A stretch of DNA of 5,270 nucleotides from Gammaproteobacteria bacterium (lineage in GTDB: Bacteria; Pseudomonadota; Gammaproteobacteria; Enterobacterales; Alteromonadaceae). The stretch is from assembly GCA_023481025.1 (NCBI GenBank), contig JAMCWV010000087.1:1-5270 (forward strand). The letters are read 5' to 3'. The notes below the pieces were generated by a model, which worked only from the letters and a program-made list of their open reading frames with translations, made no database searches and was not told the DNA's origin. A program made the position numbers and the translations under genes. Below are positions 1 to 5,270 of this stretch, piece by piece (the stretch's first letter is position 1; each line of letters starts with the position of its first letter).

Positions 1-261
1 TGTGAGATCCCAGATTGGGCAGCGGTTGTTCGTGACGATGTGATGCAGCTTGAGCGGGTTTATAAGTTTAAAAACTTTAAGTTAGCACTGGCCTTTACCA
101 ATAAATTAGCTGAGCTGGCCGAAGCTGAATTCCACCACCCAGGAATTTTCCTTGAGTGGGGCAAAGTGACTGTAACCTGGTGGACACACGCCATTGGTGG
201 CCTGCATAAAAATGACTTTATTATGGCAGCCAAAACCGACGCATTGCTCGACGACGCGTAA
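1..261 (+). CDS. phhB: Pterin-4a-carbinolamine dehydratase, C-terminal 86 residues (5' end outside window)
   Basis: The enzyme dehydrates 4a-hydroxytetrahydropterin in the cytoplasm, regenerating the pterin cofactor used by phenylalanine hydroxylase (PhhA). Reading frame 1 is open from the first base to the TAA at 259-261, giving 86 residues. The family is usually about 110-118 residues, so roughly 25-30 N-terminal residues are missing, and an internal GTG or ATG near base 40 should not be taken as the start. Visible family signatures are IPDW (residues 3-6), the histidine pair in EAEFHHPG (41-48), [12 protein letters not shown] (52-63) and [15 protein letters not shown] (66-80). His45, His46 and His63 match the conserved active-site histidines of the family. 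It is followed by a strong terminator, so it is probably the last gene of a phhAB unit; phhA upstream is inferred from the usual gene order. The identification is very secure. Confidence 0.95.
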   Translation, partial: CEIPDWAAVVRDDVMQLERVYKFKNFKLALAFTNKLAELAEAEFHHPGIFLEWGKVTVTWWTHAIGGLHKNDFIMAAKTDALLDDA

Positions 262-311
262 TGGTTTTGCGGTGGTGCTAGCCATCGAATAGCCAAAAAA
301 GTTAATCTCAG

Positions 312-345
312 AAACAGTATGGCGAAATCGTCATACTGTTTTTTT
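312..345 (+). terminator. Rho-independent terminator after phhB
   Basis: A perfect 10-bp inverted repeat (AAACAGTATG at 312-321, CATACTGTTT at 332-341) is extended inward by a G-U pair and two more pairs around an AAAT loop (325-328). A run of seven T starts within the right arm and ends at 345. It lies 50 bases after the phhB stop and ends just before the tyrR promoter, so it should insulate tyrR from phhB transcription. Confidence 0.9.
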
Positions 346-357
346 ATGGGTAAAAAC

Positions 358-375
358 TGTATAATTTTATTTACA
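358..375 (+). promoter_or_regulatory. TyrR box overlapping the tyrR -10 element
   Basis: TGTATA-ATTTTA-TTTACA matches 11 of the 12 defined bases of the E. coli TyrR box TGTAAA-N6-TTTACA. The palindrome extends one step outward on each side (AC at 356-357, GT at 376-377). It covers the whole TATAAT element, so TyrR bound here would block RNA polymerase. That arrangement suggests autorepression, as is known for E. coli tyrR. The match is seen in the sequence; the function is inferred. Confidence 0.7.
360..365 (+). promoter_or_regulatory. Putative sigma-70 -10 element of tyrR
   Basis: TATAAT at 360-365 matches the -10 consensus exactly and lies 48 bases before the tyrR ATG, predicting a start near 371-373. 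No convincing -35 element is visible: the correct distance falls in the T-rich tail of the phhB terminator, with at most two consensus matches in six. The promoter is therefore likely weak or helped by another factor. The call rests on the -10 match and its position alone. Confidence 0.55.
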
Positions 376-377
376 GT

Positions 378-392
378 GCAGTCTTCGGCTGC
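378..392 (+). other. UUCG-tetraloop hairpin in the tyrR leader
   Basis: GCAG (378-381) pairs with CTGC (389-392), with a single bulged T at 382, then a C-G pair closing a TTCG loop (384-387). In RNA this is the stable cUUCGg tetraloop. If transcription starts near 371-373 the hairpin lies almost at the mRNA 5' end and could protect it from decay. No T-run follows, so it is not a terminator. Its function is unknown. Confidence 0.45.
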
Positions 393-413
393 GTGACTCA
401 TAGTGGTGCTCTC

Positions 414-1964
414 ATGCGTTTGGAAATTACGTGCAGTGATCGTTTAGGCTTGTGTCAGGATGTATTAACGATACTGCGGGAAAATGAAATTGACCTCAAA
501 GGGATCGAAGTCGACCCGATTGGCAAGATCTATCTCAACTTCCCGGCGATTGAATTCACAGACTTTCAATTAGTCATGTCAAAAATTCGCCGTATTCCAA
601 ATGTGGTGGACGTCAAAACCATTCCTTACATGCCGACTGAGCGTGAACATTACGAATTTAATTTACTACTGAGTACGTTACCGAACCCTGTACTTTCAGT
701 CGATTCGAAAGGGCGCTTTGACGTTATTAATACCGCTGCGGCGGCTTTGCTTGACGCTGAAAAGGAAAGCCTGAAAGGGGCTTTGGCCAATGATCTTATT
801 GGCGGTTTTAATTTAGCCAAATGGCTCGATAGGCAACCGAGTGATGCGCTGATTGAGTATTTACAATTAGGCTCGGCGAGTTATCGGGCGAACTTATTGC
901 CGATTTGGGTGAGCGATTCGGAAGGTGAACCAAGTTTTGCCGGTGCAGTTATCCATTGTCAGTCTGAGCCATTACCCTTACGCACCCGAGCGGGCGACCA
1001 GCCATCACCATTTGCGCAGATTCTAACTCAGCATGCCAGCATGAAGCGTTTAATCAAAGATGCCGAACGCATGGCGCAGCTCGACGTCCCGCTGTTAATA
1101 GAAGGCGAAACCGGTGTTGGCAAAGAGCTAATTGCACGAGCCTGTCATGAGGCTGGTAATCGCAGTCAGCAGCCTTTTCTCGCTGTGAACTGTGGAGCAT
1201 TGCCGGATAATGTCGCTGAAGGTGAGCTGTTTGGCTACGGTGCGAACGTCTTTCCTCATCATCCTCAAGGGAAAAAAGGGATTTTTGAGCAAGCACAAGG
1301 CGGAACCGTGCTGTTAGACTCGGTTGGTGATATGTCACCAGAACTGCAAGCCAAGTTATTACGTTTTCTGGAAGACGGGCGTTTTCGTCGTATTGGCGAA
1401 GAGCAAATGGTGAAGGTTGATGTACGCTTGGTCTGTTTGTCGCGCGGCGATCTCTTTGAACGAGTTGAAACCGGAGCGTTTCGTGAAGATTTGTTCTATC
1501 GTTTGAATGTGTTGTCGTTGCAGTTACCGGCGTTACGCGAGCGTAAGGGGGACGTGTTAATGCTCGCTGAGCACTTCGTGCATAAGTTTAGCCAACAACT
1601 ACAACGCCCACCTGTGCGGTTGACGCCAGGCTGCCGTGATTATTTGAACAACTACACCTGGCCAGGAAATATCCGCCAGTTAGAGAATACATTGTTTCGT
1701 TCGATTTCGATGTTGGAAAAAGAAATCCTTGAACCGAACGACATCAAACTGCCCGAAATGAACGCGGTGCATGACCAAGTCGCCATTGATATCGACGAAA
1801 GCTCACTTGAAGATGCGGTTAAGCGTTTCGAAAGTACCTTATTACGACGGCTTTACCCAAGCTACCCTTCAACGCGTCAGTTAGCGCGTAAACTCGGATT
1901 AAGCCATACGGCGGTTGCGAATAAATTACGCGATTACGGAATTGGTAAACAGCGGCGCAAGTGA
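414..1964 (+). CDS. tyrR: TyrR-family transcriptional regulator of aromatic amino acid metabolism
   Basis: This is a cytoplasmic DNA-binding regulator that senses aromatic amino acids, 516 residues long (E. coli TyrR has 513). The ATG at 414 is preferred over an in-frame GTG at 393 because it gives an N-terminus MRLEITCSDRLG that aligns from residue 1 with E. coli TyrR, where this segment is needed for activation; the ribosome site is weak (GTGG). Domains: ACT (about 1-72, with GIEVDPIGKIYLNF), PAS (about 78-185), AAA+ core (about 199-435) and C-terminal Fis-type helix-turn-helix (about 484-509, YPSTRQLARKLGLSHTAVAN). Walker A is GETGVGKE (231-238), the arginine-finger region is FREDLFYRLN (356-365) and sensor II is WPGNIRQL (416-423). 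There is no intact GAFTGA loop (YGANVFPHHPQGKKG at 275-289), so it should not drive sigma-54 promoters. The usual Walker B Asp-Glu is Asp302-Ser303. It sits between the phh and hpp genes with its own promoter and operator. It could equally be called phhR, the name used in pseudomonads. Confidence 0.93.
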   Translation: MRLEITCSDRLGLCQDVLTILRENEIDLKGIEVDPIGKIYLNFPAIEFTDFQLVMSKIRRIPNVVDVKTIPYMPTEREHYEFNLLLSTLPNPVLSVDSKGRFDVINTAAAALLDAEKESLKGALANDLIGGFNLAKWLDRQPSDALIEYLQLGSASYRANLLPIWVSDSEGEPSFAGAVIHCQSEPLPLRTRAGDQPSPFAQILTQHASMKRLIKDAERMAQLDVPLLIEGETGVGKELIARACHEAGNRSQQPFLAVNCGALPDNVAEGELFGYGANVFPHHPQGKKGIFEQAQGGTVLLDSVGDMSPELQAKLLRFLEDGRFRRIGEEQMVKVDVRLVCLSRGDLFERVETGAFREDLFYRLNVLSLQLPALRERKGDVLMLAEHFVHKFSQQLQRPPVRLTPGCRDYLNNYTWPGNIRQLENTLFRSISMLEKEILEPNDIKLPEMNAVHDQVAIDIDESSLEDAVKRFESTLLRRLYPSYPSTRQLARKLGLSHTAVANKLRDYGIGKQRRK

Positions 1965-1983
1965 ACGCTCTATTCGTGCTCGC

Positions 1984-2001
1984 TGTACTTAAATGTGTAC
2001 A
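1984..2001 (+). promoter_or_regulatory. TyrR-box-like palindrome 1 (weak)
   Basis: TGTACT-TAAATG-TGTACA matches 9 of the 12 TyrR-box positions and keeps the G and C that are essential in E. coli boxes. The 6-bp arms CTGTAC (1983-1988) and GTACAG (1997-2002) are perfect. Its centre is 32 bp, about three helical turns, from the centre of the strong box downstream, which fits cooperative binding on one DNA face. As a single site it would be weak evidence. Confidence 0.45.
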
Positions 2002-2015
2002 GTGCTGACCACAGG

Positions 2016-2033
2016 TGTAAATTAATGTTTACA
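2016..2033 (+). promoter_or_regulatory. Perfect TyrR box (palindrome 2)
   Basis: TGTAAA-TTAATG-TTTACA matches all 12 defined bases of the E. coli TyrR consensus. The symmetry continues outward as CCACAG (2009-2014) and CTGTGG (2035-2040), with one mismatched pair, giving a 32-base dyad. It is probably the main anchoring operator for TyrR control of hppD-hmgA-fah. It starts 52 bases after the tyrR stop codon. The RNA could fold into a hairpin, but no T-run follows. Confidence 0.8.
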
Positions 2034-2065
2034 TCTGTGGCGGCTAACCCTATCTAAACTGCTCC

Positions 2066-2083
2066 TGTAAACAAACCATTACA
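2066..2083 (+). promoter_or_regulatory. TyrR box 3, next to the candidate hppD promoter
   Basis: TGTAAA-CAAACC-ATTACA matches 11 of 12 TyrR-box positions. It is centred 50 bp downstream of the perfect box and ends 15 bases before a possible -35 element. A strong distal box plus a box just upstream of -35 resembles TyrR-activated promoters in E. coli, and fits induction of tyrosine breakdown when tyrosine is present. The activating role is inferred. Confidence 0.65.
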
Positions 2084-2098
2084 CTTGTTGAAATTATG

Positions 2099-2126
2099 TT
2101 CACAGCTGAATCGGCATGGTTACGCT
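2099..2126 (+). promoter_or_regulatory. Candidate sigma-70 promoter for hppD
   Basis: TTCACA at 2099-2104 matches the -35 consensus at 5 of 6 bases. After a 16-base spacer comes TACGCT (2121-2126), which matches the -10 at only 3 of 6. A poor -10 is usual for promoters that need an activator. The predicted start near 2133 would leave a leader of about 147 bases. A second weak candidate -10 is TATTAA at 2190-2195. Neither is certain. Confidence 0.35.
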
Positions 2127-2128
2127 AG

Positions 2129-2213
2129 CCTTGTTAGGAACATTCACGTTAAAACAAGGTCGGAATTTTATTCATGTCGCGCGCTTGCATATTAATCGCG
2201 AGCATCTGCGACA
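2129..2213 (+). other. Structured hppD leader: two predicted hairpins
   Basis: The first hairpin pairs CCTTGTT (2129-2135) with AACAAGG (2153-2159), 7 perfect pairs around a 17-base loop. The second pairs TGTCGC (2175-2180) with GCGACA (2208-2213). Inside it, GCTTGC (2183-2188) pairs with GCGAGC (2198-2203) through one G-U, around a 9-base A/T-rich loop. Neither is followed by a clean T-run. The pairings are visible in the sequence, but whether they form or regulate anything is unknown. I recognise no known riboswitch. Confidence 0.35.
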
Positions 2214-2279
2214 GCACAAACGGTCGCGCTAATCTTTCCAATAATCACAGCGCCCTAACAATGACACGAGGAAGCAATA

Positions 2280-3353
2280 ATGAGCAGCAACATTAATCCA
2301 TTAGGTACAGACGGTTTTGAGTTCGTTGAATACACGGCAGCGGATGCGAAGGGCATTGAAGCTCTGAAGAACTTGTTTGTTCAGCTTGGTTTCACCGAAG
2401 TGGCTAAGCACCGCCGGAAAGACGTGTGGCTGTACAAGCAAAACGATATTAACTTCATCGTTAATGGCCAACCTTCGTCACACGCCGAAGCCTTTGCTCG
2501 TGAGCACGGTCCAAGTGTTTGCGGTATGGCGTTTCGTGTGAAGGATGCCAATGTAGCAATGGCCCATGCGTTAGCGAATGGTGCGAAAGAGTTCAAAGCG
2601 GACGTCGGTGCGATGGAGTTAAATATTCCAGCGATTTACGGCATCGGCGAGAGTGCACTTTACTTCGTTGATCGTTATGGTCACCAGTCTATCTATGATG
2701 TCGACTTCCGTTTCTATGACAATTGGGAAGAGAAAATGAACGGCTTCCAAGTTGGTATGGACTATGTAGACCACCTAACTCACAACGTTTTCCGCGGTAA
2801 CATGGACCTGTGGGCCGGCTTCTATGAGCGTATTGGCAACTTCCGCGAGATTCGTTACTTTGATATCGAAGGTAAACTGACAGGCCTAGTGAGCCGCGCA
2901 ATGACGTCACCATGTGGCAAGATTCGGATTCCAATTAACGAGTCGCACGACGACAAATCACAAATCGAAGAATACTTGAAAGACTACAATGGTGAAGGTA
3001 TTCAGCATATCGCCTTGTCAACGGATGATATTTATCAAACAGTCCGGACTTTACGTGAGCGTGGTATGGAGTTCATGTCGACTCCAGATACGTATTACGA
3101 CAAGATCGACGAGCGCGTCGAAGGTCACAGTGAAAACGTTGCTGAACTCCGTGATTTACGCGTCCTGATCGACGGTGCACCGATGAAAGACGGTATTTTG
3201 CTGCAGATCTTCACCAAAACCGTTATCGGTCCGGTGTTCTTTGAAATCATCAGCCGGAAAGGCAACGAAGGCTTCGGCGAAGGTAACTTCAAAGCCTTAT
3301 TCGAGTCGATCGAAGAAGATCAAATCCGTCGTGGAGTATTAAGCGATGCGTAA
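2280..3353 (+). CDS. hppD: 4-hydroxyphenylpyruvate dioxygenase
   Basis: This cytoplasmic Fe(II) enzyme converts 4-hydroxyphenylpyruvate and O2 to homogentisate and CO2. At 357 residues it has the usual length of the Pseudomonas-type enzymes. It has two vicinal-oxygen-chelate halves: an N-terminal one (about 10-145) and a catalytic C-terminal one (about 158-350). The metal ligands can be placed by motif: His165 in DHLTHNVFRG, His243 in GEGIQHIAL and Glu322 in GPVFFEIISRKG. The C-terminal gating helix GFGEGNFKALFESIE (331-345) is intact, so the enzyme should be active. The start ATG has a good ribosome site (GAGGA, seven bases upstream), and the N-terminus NPLGTDGFEFVEY is typical. It is the first gene of the operon, downstream of three TyrR boxes, and its end overlaps hmgA by 8 bases. 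The gene is also called hpd. Accumulated homogentisate can oxidise to pyomelanin if the next step fails. Confidence 0.96.
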   Translation: MSSNINPLGTDGFEFVEYTAADAKGIEALKNLFVQLGFTEVAKHRRKDVWLYKQNDINFIVNGQPSSHAEAFAREHGPSVCGMAFRVKDANVAMAHALANGAKEFKADVGAMELNIPAIYGIGESALYFVDRYGHQSIYDVDFRFYDNWEEKMNGFQVGMDYVDHLTHNVFRGNMDLWAGFYERIGNFREIRYFDIEGKLTGLVSRAMTSPCGKIRIPINESHDDKSQIEEYLKDYNGEGIQHIALSTDDIYQTVRTLRERGMEFMSTPDTYYDKIDERVEGHSENVAELRDLRVLIDGAPMKDGILLQIFTKTVIGPVFFEIISRKGNEGFGEGNFKALFESIEEDQIRRGVLSDA

Positions 3354-4479
3354 ATGGATCTCGTTTCCGAAGCAGGTGGGGACGGCGTCGCGCCAAGCCC
3401 ATGCTGATTTCCCGGAAGAGGCAATTTACGAGCGTGAAGCCGGCCGAAGTGGTTTCTTCGGCCCGGCCACCCATTTCCACCACACCCATGCACCAACTGG
3501 GTGGAGCAATTGGGAAGGGCCGCTACGCCCGCGTTGCTTTGACTTTAATAAATTAACTAACCTTGATTCGGCGTCGCCTTGGGTTGCGCAAAACTTGTTG
3601 TTTAATGCCCATTGTAAGTTCCGTATTTGGCACCTTGATCAGCCAATGAGAAAGTTGGCCCGCAATGCTGACGGTGACGATTTACTGTTTATTCACGAAG
3701 GCGCCGGCGAACTGTTTTGTGATTATGGTCACCTGACACTGCGCGATGGTGACTATGTCGTAATTCCGCGCTCGACGAATTGGCGGATAGAACCAACGGC
3801 ACCGATGCAGATGCTCATGATTGAAGCCACGAATGGGGCGTACCAACTGCCGGACAAAGGCTTGGTTGGCAATCATGCGATTTTCGATCCAGCTTGTCTT
3901 GACGTGCCTGAGATTGATGATGCATTCCGCGCGCAGTACAGCGAGGATGAATGGCAAATCGAAGTGAAACGTCATGGCCAAGTCTCAGTGATTACGTTTC
4001 CATATAATCCGTTGGATGCAGTCGGTTGGCACGGCGACTTAGCACCGGTGCGGATCAACTGGAGAGATATTCGTCCGTTAATGAGTCATCGGTACCATTT
4101 ACCACCGTCGGCACATACAACATTTGTTGCCGATCGGTTTGTCGTATGTACCTTTGTACCGCGTCCGATTGAAAGTGACCCAGGTGCATTAAAGGTGCCG
4201 TTCTACCATAATAATGACGACTACGATGAAGTCCTGTTCTACCATGCAGGCGACTTCTTTAGTCGTGATAATATTGACCGTGGTATGGTCACCTTCCACC
4301 CGGCGGGTTTTACCCACGGGCCGCACCCGAAAGCGTTTAAAGCGGGGCAGGAATATAAAAAGAAATTCACTGACGAAGTGGCTGTCATGTTAGATACGCG
4401 TGACGCGTTAGAAGTTGGGGAAGCGGCAAATTCAGTCGAAAACCCAGACTATGTGTACAGCTGGCAGGAGAAAAAATAA
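3346..4479 (+). CDS. hmgA: Homogentisate 1,2-dioxygenase, short bacterial form
   Basis: This cytoplasmic non-haem iron enzyme opens the homogentisate ring to give maleylacetoacetate. It has 377 residues, against about 430-445 for the human and Pseudomonas enzymes, and resembles the shorter forms I associate with Shewanella-like bacteria. The N-terminal part carries FHHTHAPTGWSNWEGPLRPR (44-63). By comparison with human HGD (His292, His335, Glu341, His371), candidate active-site residues are His251 (HLPPS) as base, and His288 (PFYHNN), Glu295 (YDEV) and His324 (THGPHP) as iron ligands. The His288-Glu295 spacing is one residue longer than in the human enzyme, so those assignments are tentative. 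The start ATG lies inside the last codons of hppD in another frame, with TGGAG at 3332-3336 as ribosome site, indicating translational coupling. The stop TAA shares its last A with the next start codon. Confidence 0.92.
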   Translation: MRKWISFPKQVGTASRQAHADFPEEAIYEREAGRSGFFGPATHFHHTHAPTGWSNWEGPLRPRCFDFNKLTNLDSASPWVAQNLLFNAHCKFRIWHLDQPMRKLARNADGDDLLFIHEGAGELFCDYGHLTLRDGDYVVIPRSTNWRIEPTAPMQMLMIEATNGAYQLPDKGLVGNHAIFDPACLDVPEIDDAFRAQYSEDEWQIEVKRHGQVSVITFPYNPLDAVGWHGDLAPVRINWRDIRPLMSHRYHLPPSAHTTFVADRFVVCTFVPRPIESDPGALKVPFYHNNDDYDEVLFYHAGDFFSRDNIDRGMVTFHPAGFTHGPHPKAFKAGQEYKKKFTDEVAVMLDTRDALEVGEAANSVENPDYVYSWQEKK

Positions 4480-5270
4480 TGAAGTTAGCGACGTATCGGG
4501 ATGGTACTCGAGATGGCAAATTGGTTGTGGTTAGCCGTGACTTAAAACGAGCTGTTGCCGTGCCAGAAATTGCCCGTACTATGCAATGCGCACTCGACAA
4601 TTGGGCACAACTAGAGGGGCGTTTGCAGGCTGTATACGACGGCTTGAATAACGGGCAGTTAGAAGACGAATTTGCGTTTGATGAAAGTGCTTGCGCAAGC
4701 CCGTTACCGCGCGCCTTTCACTGGGCGGACGGCAGTGCATATGTGAACCACGTTGAACTGGTGCGTAAAGCCCGGGGCGCAGAAATGCCGCCAAGCTTTT
4801 GGGAAGATCCACTCATGTATCAAGGTGGTTCAGACTGTTTTATCGGCCCACGGGAAGACATTCCATTAGGCTCTGAAAGCTGGGGTATCGACTTTGAAGG
4901 TGAAGTCGCAGTCGTCACTAGCGATGTGCCTATGGGCACAGAAGCCGCTGATGCTCGTCAGTATGTGCGCTTATTAATGCTCGTGAATGACGTGTCGCTG
5001 CGTGGTTTGATACCGAACGAATTAGCGAAAGGGTTCGGTTTCTATAACTCCAAGCCAAGCTCGGTGTTTTCGCCGGTCGCAGTCACGCCAGATGAGTTAG
5101 GCGACGCGTGGCAAGAAGGCAAGGTGCATTTACCATTGCGCTCGACCTACAACGGTGAGTTGTTTGGCTACCCGAATGCCGGTGAAGACATGACCTTTAA
5201 TTTCGACCGCTTGATTCAACATGCGGCAATGACGCGTCCACTGTGCGCGGGACCGATTATTCATCTAGGG
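4479..5270 (+). CDS. fahA: Fumarylacetoacetase (FAH family), first 264 residues (3' end outside window)
   Basis: The likely reaction is hydrolysis of fumarylacetoacetate to fumarate and acetoacetate, the last step of the homogentisate pathway. The frame stays open to the window end: 264 codons, about 80% of the roughly 330 residues expected for this bacterial FAH subfamily, which is shorter than the mammalian enzyme (about 420). The N-terminus is MKLATYRDGTRDGKLVVVSRD. The metal-binding signatures are present: YQGGSDCFIGP with Asp119, GIDFEGEVAVV with Glu140 and Glu142, and LVNDVSLRGL with Asp171, matching Asp126, Glu199, Glu201 and Asp233 of mouse FAH. The start ATG overlaps the hmgA stop by one base (TAATG), with a strong ribosome site AGGAG at 4466-4470, eight bases upstream. 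The family also includes other C-C bond hydrolases and decarboxylases, but the position right after hppD and hmgA makes fumarylacetoacetase by far the best call. Confidence 0.9.
   Translation, partial: MKLATYRDGTRDGKLVVVSRDLKRAVAVPEIARTMQCALDNWAQLEGRLQAVYDGLNNGQLEDEFAFDESACASPLPRAFHWADGSAYVNHVELVRKARGAEMPPSFWEDPLMYQGGSDCFIGPREDIPLGSESWGIDFEGEVAVVTSDVPMGTEAADARQYVRLLMLVNDVSLRGLIPNELAKGFGFYNSKPSSVFSPVAVTPDELGDAWQEGKVHLPLRSTYNGELFGYPNAGEDMTFNFDRLIQHAAMTRPLCAGPIIHLG

Larger units (their letters stand above)
1965..2279 (+). promoter_or_regulatory. tyrR-hppD intergenic control region
   Basis: This 315-base stretch has no plausible gene on either strand. Its first 120 bases hold three palindromes with TyrR-box geometry, listed separately. 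A candidate promoter follows at about 2099-2126, then a roughly 150-base leader with two predicted hairpins, ending in a good ribosome site (GAGGA at 2268-2272, seven bases before the hppD ATG). No intrinsic terminator with a T-run is visible after tyrR, so some readthrough from tyrR into hppD is possible. Confidence 0.8.

Noticed and set aside
60..401. 113-codon open frame on the minus strand opposite phhB
   Set aside because: It crosses the phhB coding region, the terminator and the tyrR promoter, has no recognisable motif, and is the shadow of a well-supported gene.
393..413. Upstream in-frame GTG start for tyrR, adding seven residues
   Set aside because: TyrR proteins begin MRLE at the later ATG, and the extra residues have no counterpart. 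The GTG also follows directly on the leader hairpin and has no ribosome site.
1054..1338. 94-codon minus-strand open frame inside tyrR
   Set aside because: It lies wholly within the conserved AAA+ coding sequence, is low in recognisable protein features, and has no promoter or ribosome site that I can see.
2009..2040. Terminator for tyrR
   Set aside because: The stem is good but is followed by CGGCTAACC rather than a T-run, and its core is an exact TyrR box, so an operator is the better explanation.
2089..2104. Possible CRP site (TGAAA-N6-TCACA)
   Set aside because: Only the right half matches the consensus; the left half has 3 of 5 bases. It overlaps the candidate -35, so it was not annotated.
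3682..3981. 99-codon minus-strand open frame inside hmgA, plus shorter ones inside hppD and fahA
   Set aside because: All are antisense to strongly conserved genes and resemble no protein family I know.
4689..4700. 12-base perfect palindrome GCTTGCGCAAGC in fahA
   Set aside because: It lies within coding sequence with no loop or neighbouring repeats, and a single palindrome of this size can arise by chance.
1..5270. Mobile elements, CRISPR arrays, tRNA or rRNA genes, or a new defence system
   Set aside because: I saw no long or regularly spaced repeats, no transposase or integrase motifs and no RNA gene signatures. The gene content is an ordinary tyrosine catabolic locus.

Overview
The window looks like an aromatic amino acid catabolism locus from a gammaproteobacterium. 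Marine Alteromonadales (Shewanella or Idiomarina-like) is my best guess. That rests on the proteins: a TyrR close in architecture to E. coli TyrR, a Pseudomonas-like HPPD, short-form homogentisate dioxygenase and fumarylacetoacetase, and moderate GC. No taxonomic search was possible.

Layout, all on the + strand: (1) bases 1-261 hold the 3' end of phhB (pterin-4a-carbinolamine dehydratase), which recycles the pterin cofactor of phenylalanine hydroxylase; phhA probably lies just upstream, outside the window. (2) A strong intrinsic terminator at 312-345 closes that unit. (3) A short promoter/leader at about 356-413 carries a near-perfect TyrR box on top of a TATAAT -10 element, then a small UUCG hairpin. 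(4) tyrR (414-1964) encodes the aromatic-amino-acid-responsive regulator. (5) A 315-base intergenic region holds three TyrR-box-like palindromes, one matching TGTAAA-N6-TTTACA exactly, then a probable sigma-70 promoter and a structured leader. (6) Three tightly packed genes follow: hppD (2280-3353), hmgA (3346-4479) and a fumarylacetoacetase gene (4479 to beyond the window end), overlapping by 8 and 1 bases.

Together the genes describe the route phenylalanine -> tyrosine -> 4-hydroxyphenylpyruvate -> homogentisate -> maleylacetoacetate/fumarylacetoacetate -> fumarate + acetoacetate. The tyrosine aminotransferase and maleylacetoacetate isomerase are not in the window. The operators suggest that TyrR controls itself and the hppD operon.

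I found no new system, mobile element, CRISPR array or RNA gene. The points most worth a second look are the TyrR operator layout and the TyrR ATPase core, which lacks the Walker B glutamate and has a remodelled GAFTGA loop.
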